From positions 248,001 through 312,000 of the forward strand of contig NZ_JAQQGN010000003.1 in the NCBI RefSeq assembly GCF_028550595.1: a stretch of 64,000 bases of DNA, read 5' to 3'. Position 1 is the first letter of the stretch. Each line of letters opens with the position of its first letter. Under the pieces are notes generated by a model, which saw only the letters and a list, made by a program, of their open reading frames with translations, was not told where the DNA came from and did no database searches. This stretch comes from Luteimonas sp. BLCC-B24. GTDB lineage: Bacteria; Pseudomonadota; Gammaproteobacteria; Xanthomonadales; Xanthomonadaceae. The position numbers and the translations under genes are program-made. Of this stretch, positions 62,911 through 64,000 are shown piece by piece.

Positions 62911-63714
62911 TCAGAACGCCGGAATCACCGCATCGTCGTAGGTCGACTGGATGAAGGCGCGCACGTCCTCGCTGGTCAGCGCGGCGATCAGCTTCTGCAC
63001 GCGCGGATCGTCGCGCGTGTCGGGGCGGCCGACGAGGAAGTTCACGTACGGCGAATCCTGGCCCTCGATCGCCAACGCGTCGCGGCCCGGATCGAGGCCG
63101 GCGTCGAGCGCATAGTTGGTGTTGATCAGCGCCAGGTCCACCTGCTCGAGCACGCGCGGCAGCATCGCAGCGTCGAGCTCACGGAAGCGGAGATTCCTGG
63201 GATTGGCGGTGATGTCGCGCAGGGTCGCCATCGCGTCGGTGGGGTCGCGCAGCGTGATCACGCCGCTGTGGTGCAGCAGGATCAGGGCGCGGCTGTTGTT
63301 GCTCGGATCGTTCGGAATCACCACGTCGGCGCCGGCCGGCACCGCGTCCAGTGAGTCGAACCGGCGCGAGTACGCGCCGAAGGGTTCGATATGCACGCCG
63401 ACCAGCGTGGTCAGATCGGTGCCGCGGTCGCGGTTGTAGGCGTCCAGATACGGCTCGGTCTGGAAATAGTTGACGTCGATCTGGCCCTGCGCCACCTGGT
63501 CGTTGGGCTGCACGTAGTCGTTGAAGACGCGCACCTGCAGGTCGACGCCCTGCGCGGCGAGCAACGGCTTCACCACCTCGAGGATCTCGGCGTGCGGCAC
63601 CGCGGTCGCGGCGATGGTCAGGCGTTCGCCGTTCGCGCCGGATCCGGACCCGCCGCAGCCGGCCAGGGCGGACAGCAGCAGGGCGGCAGTGGCGAGACGG
63701 GGCAGCAGGGCCAT
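62911..63714 (-). CDS. metQ: MetQ/NlpA-family methionine-binding lipoprotein
   Basis: This 267-residue protein has a lipobox (LSALAGC, Cys20). The NlpA fold shows LTIAATAVPHAEILEVVKPL, NYFQTEPYLDAYNRDRG and VVIPNDPSNNSRALILL. It binds D- or L-methionine for the MetNIQ transporter. The permease gene metI ends 207 bases upstream on the same strand, and its ATPase gene must lie beyond the window. A link to methionine supply fits the SAM-using enzymes nearby, but that is general. Confidence 0.92.
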   Translation of the reverse strand: MALLPRLATAALLLSALAGCGGSGSGANGERLTIAATAVPHAEILEVVKPLLAAQGVDLQVRVFNDYVQPNDQVAQGQIDVNYFQTEPYLDAYNRDRGTDLTTLVGVHIEPFGAYSRRFDSLDAVPAGADVVIPNDPSNNSRALILLHHSGVITLRDPTDAMATLRDITANPRNLRFRELDAAMLPRVLEQVDLALINTNYALDAGLDPGRDALAIEGQDSPYVNFLVGRPDTRDDPRVQKLIAALTSEDVRAFIQSTYDDAVIPAF

Positions 63715-63921
63715 GGCGGATCCGGTGAGGCGAGGGGCCCGCCAGTATCGGCGGTCACGCGTCCGGATCGAGTGCGGTGGTGGAAATCAGTGTGTGGCGG
63801 GGCTGCGGGTCACGCCGGGGCGTGGCGTTCGCAACGGGTTCGATCGTCCGGCGCTGCAGCGGAACGCACACCTCGCTGGCGTCGGCCGGAATGACGGGAG
63901 GGGCCGCAGCCGCGGAGCGCC

Positions 63922-64000
63922 CTAGCGCCGCGTGAACCGCGCCACCAGCCGGTCGCCGACCATCTGCAGCACCTGCACCATCACCAGCAGCGCCACCACG
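63922..64000 (-). CDS. metI: Methionine ABC transporter permease MetI, C-terminal end (partial)
   Basis: Only the last 25 residues are in the window: VVALLVMVQVLQMVGDRLVARFTRR, read on the minus strand to stop TAG 63924-63922. The final membrane helix and the MVGDRLVARFTRR tail match MetI-type permeases. The rest of the gene lies beyond position 64000. It precedes metQ in transcription order. Confidence 0.75.
   Translation of the reverse strand, partial: VVALLVMVQVLQMVGDRLVARFTRR

Overview
This is a GC-rich (about 70%) chromosomal window that looks like a member of the Xanthomonadaceae, probably Lysobacter or Luteimonas-like. The pointers are protein family content (egtB-egtD, monomeric isocitrate dehydrogenase, one-polypeptide indolepyruvate ferredoxin oxidoreductase, many small lipoproteins), a Xanthomonas-type manganese riboswitch in front of a TerC gene, and REP-like GTAGCAGCGACC intergenic DNA. 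I saw no tRNA, rRNA, CRISPR array, transposase, integrase or phage structural gene, so this is mostly core genome with a few accessory pockets. The species call is inference.

Layout. 0-3.2 kb: tail of an MltB-type lytic transglycosylase, then three minus-strand genes: a lipoprotein, a LysM/lysozyme-like protein without a signal peptide, and an I78 peptidase-inhibitor lipoprotein. 3.3-5.5 kb: an M28 peptidase and a Pro/Thr-repeat lipoprotein with a clear terminator. 5.6-8.9 kb: ergothioneine operon egtB-egtD followed by a DUF3253-DUF938 fusion. 8.9-13.4 kb: the large ferredoxin oxidoreductase and a TPR-like exported protein. 13.5-17.1 kb: accessory block of a signal-less SLT/peptidoglycan-binding muramidase, three lipoproteins and a truncated GH19 lysozyme, resembling the effector/immunity loci of the Xanthomonadales antibacterial type IV secretion system. 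17.5-23.6 kb: gamma-glutamyltransferase and mostly uncharacterised exported proteins, several duplicated. 23.8-31.8 kb: Ycf46-like AAA ATPase divergent from a ParA-like ATPase, a SixA/YceI/phospholipase D operon, glutathione peroxidase, RmuC and a small zinc-ribbon protein.

32.3-39.4 kb: outer-membrane protein, ECF sigma/ChrR pair, Tat-exported aldo/keto reductase, NHL-M23 fusion protein and RlmI-type methyltransferase. 39.4-45 kb: manganese riboswitch plus TerC, GGDEF cyclase, rhomboid protease and an osmoprotectant-type ABC transporter with a fused binding protein/permease. 45-52 kb: second M28 peptidase, a REC-histidine kinase, an RluE-like pseudouridine synthase, an inverted-repeat element, a lipoprotein methyltransferase homologue, an aldo/keto reductase and a medium-chain reductase. 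51.8-52.7 kb: no gene, but a large palindromic element with simple hexamer repeats on both sides. 52.7-64 kb: isocitrate dehydrogenase, small exported proteins, QueF, two paralogous M20 amidohydrolases with REP-like DNA between them, transaldolase, class A acid phosphatase, an Oxidored-like mini-protein and the end of a methionine (MetI-MetQ) ABC transporter that runs off the window.

Themes. Redox and stress defence recurs (ergothioneine, glutathione peroxidase, GGT, ChrR/ECF, TerC with Mn sensing). Cell-wall enzymes paired with lipoproteins recur at 0.6-3.2 kb and 13.5-17.1 kb; these are the best candidates for an under-described system in the window.
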